A DNA stretch of 64,000 nucleotides, taken from the NCBI GenBank assembly GCA_946407705.1, contig CAMJPC010000007.1, positions 55,384-119,383 on the forward strand, read 5' to 3'. Made by a program: the position numbers and the translations under genes. A model generated the notes under the pieces. It ran no database searches and was not told the origin of the DNA. It saw only the letters and a program-made list of their open reading frames with translations. The first letter of the stretch is position 1. Each line of letters starts with the position of its first letter. Positions 61,558-64,000 of the stretch are shown here, one piece after another. This stretch comes from an uncultured Clostridia bacterium. Its GTDB lineage: Bacteria > Bacillota > Clostridia > Saccharofermentanales > Saccharofermentanaceae.

Positions 61558-62145
61558 TTAAATATAAACATACACACCCGGTCTGTCTTTCTGGGAATGA
61601 ATAGTATAATCATGATTATTATATGCTTCTTCGCTTATCAGCTGTATCGAATGGATACCCTGTTTATCCGGATTTTCGGAATCTCCTTCAATCCACATTA
61701 TTACAAGACGATATTTGTTGCCACGGCTGTCAATAATTTGAACAACCGGTTCATACAAGTAGTTATATTCGGTAGATCCTCTGTTGTGGCTTCCGAATTC
61801 TGAGCATCCTCTATTGACTAATTCGTCTGTCTCAGGGAAGTTATCCAAGTAAAACTCTATCTCGGAATACAGTTCATCATTCTCCTCAATGGCGTAATCA
61901 GAAAACAGAGCTAATAATCTATCCACATCCTTCTTTTCAGATGCGTCCAATATCTCATCAAGCAGCTCACCCTTTCCAAAAACAATGGCGCTATGATCAT
62001 AATGCCTCGTCTTGATCTGTTCACCAATCGAGAGGTTTGGATCATATTTGCCATTCAATATTTTGGAACAACCTGTTAGTGCTACGATAAGTGCAATTCC
62101 AATACAACAATATGCTATGTGATATTTCTTATATAATGAAATCAT
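61558..62145 (-). CDS. DUF5104-like lipoprotein
   Basis: Lipobox ALTGC (Cys26) follows a long signal. The body reads LLDEILDASEKKDVDRLLAL and YNYLYEPVVQIIDSRGNKYR, like the lipoprotein at 58868. The start follows AAGGACAAAACA. Its function is unknown. Codon use and base content here are more AT-rich than in the nitrogen region. Confidence 0.75.
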   Translation of the reverse strand: MISLYKKYHIAYCCIGIALIVALTGCSKILNGKYDPNLSIGEQIKTRHYDHSAIVFGKGELLDEILDASEKKDVDRLLALFSDYAIEENDELYSEIEFYLDNFPETDELVNRGCSEFGSHNRGSTEYNYLYEPVVQIIDSRGNKYRLVIMWIEGDSENPDKQGIHSIQLISEEAYNNHDYTIHSQKDRPGVYVYI

Positions 62146-62222
62146 TGTTTTGTCCTTATCAGCCTTATTGTTCTCACAATATTTTATCCTTATCCCGCTA
62201 TACTGTTGATTTTACGTACTGA

Positions 62223-62591
62223 TCATTCTTTCTCAACAAGAATGTTCAGATCTCCATCAGCGAATCCTACAGCAACACCATCAAGAGAATTCAGATACCC
62301 GGATGCTTTGCCTTCTTGAATGTATTGATATAAGATCTTCGTGATATCAGACAGCACCTTCTCCCAAATGGCTTCTTCCGTCCAGGTAAAAGGTTCATCT
62401 CTGGTCTCAAAATCCGTTACCTCATCACAAGCCCAATCAGGATCTTCGCTGTCAAAAGAAGAGCATCCAACCACTTCCAGAGACCAGCTTCCATCTCCAT
62501 CCTCATACAGATTAAAACAGACTGATACCACTCCTTCAGGTATGCTTCTGTCAAAAACGCTATCAAGCCAAGCGCTTATCTTGTCATACAT
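62223..62591 (-). CDS. Acidic immunity-like protein
   Basis: The start is the ATG at 62591 after GGGGGATATTACTT. The 122-residue protein is strongly acidic (EDGDGSWSLEVV, DSEDPDWACDEV) and ends LDGVAVGFADGDLNILVE. Size, acidity and the neighbouring DUF4304 protein suggest a polymorphic-toxin immunity protein; no toxin is seen in the window. Confidence 0.6.
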   Translation of the reverse strand: MYDKISAWLDSVFDRSIPEGVVSVCFNLYEDGDGSWSLEVVGCSSFDSEDPDWACDEVTDFETRDEPFTWTEEAIWEKVLSDITKILYQYIQEGKASGYLNSLDGVAVGFADGDLNILVEKE

Positions 62592-62653
62592 AAGTAATAT
62601 CCCCCTTTTGCACTTGTCTGCCAATTCACATATTTTATCGGTATATTCCTGAT

Positions 62654-63331
62654 TTAATCATTAAACATTTTCACTGGAAGTTTCAACCTCTTTATATTGT
62701 CTTTAATTATTCCATCTGATGAATTATATGAATCTATCGCGTCAAGCCATGGTTGATCCAATCTAGGCATGAATCCTTTTACTACCCTCTCTGACAGTTC
62801 CGCTCTCAAGACCTCATTGTCATTAAACTGATCAAACCAAGGTATCACATATTGTTCAATGGCAGACTTCACACTATTAAAGCTTTTTTCTGCAGTCTCT
62901 TCATCTGCAAAATCAAACCATAGGTTTCCCATATTCAAGAAATAACTAATTCTTCGTCCCAATCCAAAAACTATATAATCATGAGGTATATATAAGGGCA
63001 TCATGCTGATATTAACCGTAAACGTTTTCGAACCGTATTGTTCTTTCTGAAGATTTATGTAATTCAAAACATTAACCCGGTTTACTCTGACATAGGCATG
63101 AGTCTTGTATTTATAAAACCCTTTACTATCCATAAATCTGTCGAATTCTTTTTTCTGCTTCTTGAAGGCTGCGTCTGCAGCCTTCTTATCAAGAACTGCC
63201 ATCTCTTCATCAGATCGCATATATACTCTTGCTCCGGGTGGAACATCGGGTTTTCCATTAACAGATTCACATTTAGATTCCGCAGCATTGCTCTTTTTAT
63301 TCATAACTTCAATAAACCAACATTTAAACAT
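62654..63331 (-). CDS. DUF4304-domain protein
   Basis: From residue 65 the sequence reads FDRFMDSKGFYKYKTHAYVR, VLNYINLQKEQYGSKTFTVN and WFDFADEETAEKSFNS, the layout of DUF4304, a domain often found among immunity-type genes. Residues 1-60 are charged and variable. The start is uncertain: MFK at 63331 or MNKK at 63304, neither with a strong site. It is downstream of the 63391 membrane gene on the same strand. Confidence 0.7.
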   Translation of the reverse strand: MFKCWFIEVMNKKSNAAESKCESVNGKPDVPPGARVYMRSDEEMAVLDKKAADAAFKKQKKEFDRFMDSKGFYKYKTHAYVRVNRVNVLNYINLQKEQYGSKTFTVNISMMPLYIPHDYIVFGLGRRISYFLNMGNLWFDFADEETAEKSFNSVKSAIEQYVIPWFDQFNDNEVLRAELSERVVKGFMPRLDQPWLDAIDSYNSSDGIIKDNIKRLKLPVKMFND

Positions 63332-63390
63332 ATTATTCTGCTTTCCTTGGTTTGGATTCCTGTTTATTATCTTTACTTCTTTCTTGGATA

Positions 63391-63750
63391 TTAACCAAGA
63401 AAACTATCACTTAACACATTCAACAGTTCGAAAACAAAATAACCCACTATGCTTCCGGCAAAGACAAATAAAAAAGATATGCCTAATGCCCTTAGCTTAT
63501 GTTGCTTTTTGATTATCCCTATAAACCATAGCAAAATCAGGACGAAAAAAACTACTAAACATACAATTCCAAATACTATAGTGAACGGGTATAGATTCGG
63601 ATATCTCGAATACTCATGAAATGTACAGATGGTAAGCCAAGTCATAAATGAAATCAACCCCATCAGTCCGAATGCCCCGATTCCGGCTGAACATAAATAA
63701 AACAAGATTGTCTGTCTTATTCCATTGTTCTTTACGACATGTTCTGTCAT
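63391..63750 (-). CDS. Small membrane protein (119 aa)
   Basis: Three hydrophobic segments are visible (SAGIGAFGLMGLISFMTWL, PFTIVFGIVCLVVFFVLILLW, and a C-terminal FLFVFAGSIVGYFVF). No family is recognised. A shortened copy lies at 61383-61514. The ribosome binding site is weak (AGGTGATAT). Confidence 0.65.
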   Translation of the reverse strand: MTEHVVKNNGIRQTILFYLCSAGIGAFGLMGLISFMTWLTICTFHEYSRYPNLYPFTIVFGIVCLVVFFVLILLWFIGIIKKQHKLRALGISFLFVFAGSIVGYFVFELLNVLSDSFLG

Positions 63751-63875
63751 ATATCACCTGTTTACATTTTTCAATAGTGTACTTATCTGTTGATTTTCCC
63801 GACTAAGGGATCACTCTCTCAAACAAAGTAATTATAACATTCTCTAAAATATACATTTTCGCCGCAGTCCGGAAC

Positions 63876-63923
63876 TTGACAAATGTTATGTAACATATTA
63901 CATTGTTGTGTAACATATTACAT
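63876..63923 (+). promoter_or_regulatory. Promoter with two tandem inverted-repeat operators
   Basis: TTGACA at 63876-63881 and TACATT at 63899-63904 are 17 bases apart. TGTAACATATTACAT occurs at 63889-63903 and 63909-63923, 20 bases apart, and each copy is the inverted repeat TGTAA-CATA-TTACA. A third overlapping palindrome ATGTTA-TG-TAACAT is at the left. The sites cover the -10 and start site of the gene at 63941. Confidence 0.7.
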
Positions 63924-63940
63924 ATTTCAAGGAGACTCTT

Positions 63941-64000
63941 ATGGGACCTCGTGAGATGATCAATTCAATGGACAAAAGATTCGCCCTTTTCGGGTACTTC
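63941..64000 (+). CDS. Partial gene at the right edge, probably a regulator
   Basis: AAGGAGA five bases before ATG opens a frame MGPREMINSMDKRFALFGYF that runs off the window. The operator array in front suggests autoregulation. A MarR-type protein would fit the inverted repeats, but 20 residues do not settle it. Confidence 0.5.
   Translation, partial: MGPREMINSMDKRFALFGYF

Noticed and set aside
1..64000. tRNA, rRNA, transposase or phage genes
   Set aside because: I looked for cloverleaf-like segments with CCA ends, rRNA-like stretches and recombinase motifs and found none I could support.

Overview
The window looks like chromosomal DNA of an anaerobic Clostridia bacterium, probably gut or rumen related. 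This rests on gene content: type III glutamine synthetase next to a short type I enzyme, an ANTAR antiterminator, an Amt transporter fused to a PII domain, a two-FeoA/FeoB iron cluster, LytTR-DUF3021 and MoxR-DUF58 operons, BspA-type leucine-rich repeats and many small lipoproteins. I see no rRNA, tRNA, phage or CRISPR array. Layout, left to right: 1-4.9 kb holds a partial gene, an MFS transporter, a lipase-like hydrolase, a Thr-rich lipoprotein and an AT-rich CHAP wall hydrolase abutting a broken leucine-rich-repeat gene. 5-14.4 kb holds a TetR/PEP-utilising-enzyme pair, an EAL phosphodiesterase, a membrane glycosyltransferase, a membrane-anchored tyrosine phosphatase, a DUF3737 protein and a PD-(D/E)XK-like protein. 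14.9-35 kb is a nitrogen-assimilation region: glnN, then glnA-ANTAR regulator-pyrG, then a gltB-gltD-carA-carB/dapF operon divergent from amt-PII. 35.3-44.9 kb has a cystatin-like lipoprotein, an ACT protein, a hybrid histidine kinase, a ZIP transporter and feoA-feoA-feoB with a divergent DtxR-type regulator. 45-52 kb has a MoxR operon, a double-glycine leader peptide operon and a two-component system. 52.7-64 kb is accessory: lipoproteins, a CPBP-LytTR-DUF3021 operon, a beta-lactamase-family enzyme, a hydrolase, a flavodoxin-like reductase, immunity-like genes and the start of a regulator. How it works together: the leaders of glnA, gltB and amt each carry a small hairpin with a six-base AANGGY loop overlapping an intrinsic terminator, the arrangement expected for targets of the ANTAR protein encoded at 18613. 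Ammonium uptake, glutamine and glutamate synthesis and carbamoyl phosphate synthesis may therefore be one attenuation regulon. The least explained signal is a set of about 22 palindromic units at five intergenic loci. Each has four hexamer half-sites at start spacings close to 12, 20 and 12 bases; three tandem arrays have a 72-base period and one about 60-63. The hexamer differs between families while the geometry stays fixed. A second undescribed signal is a promoter-like element of about 66 bases in front of three small membrane or secreted products, including the double-glycine peptide. All assignments come from reading the sequence; no database search was run.
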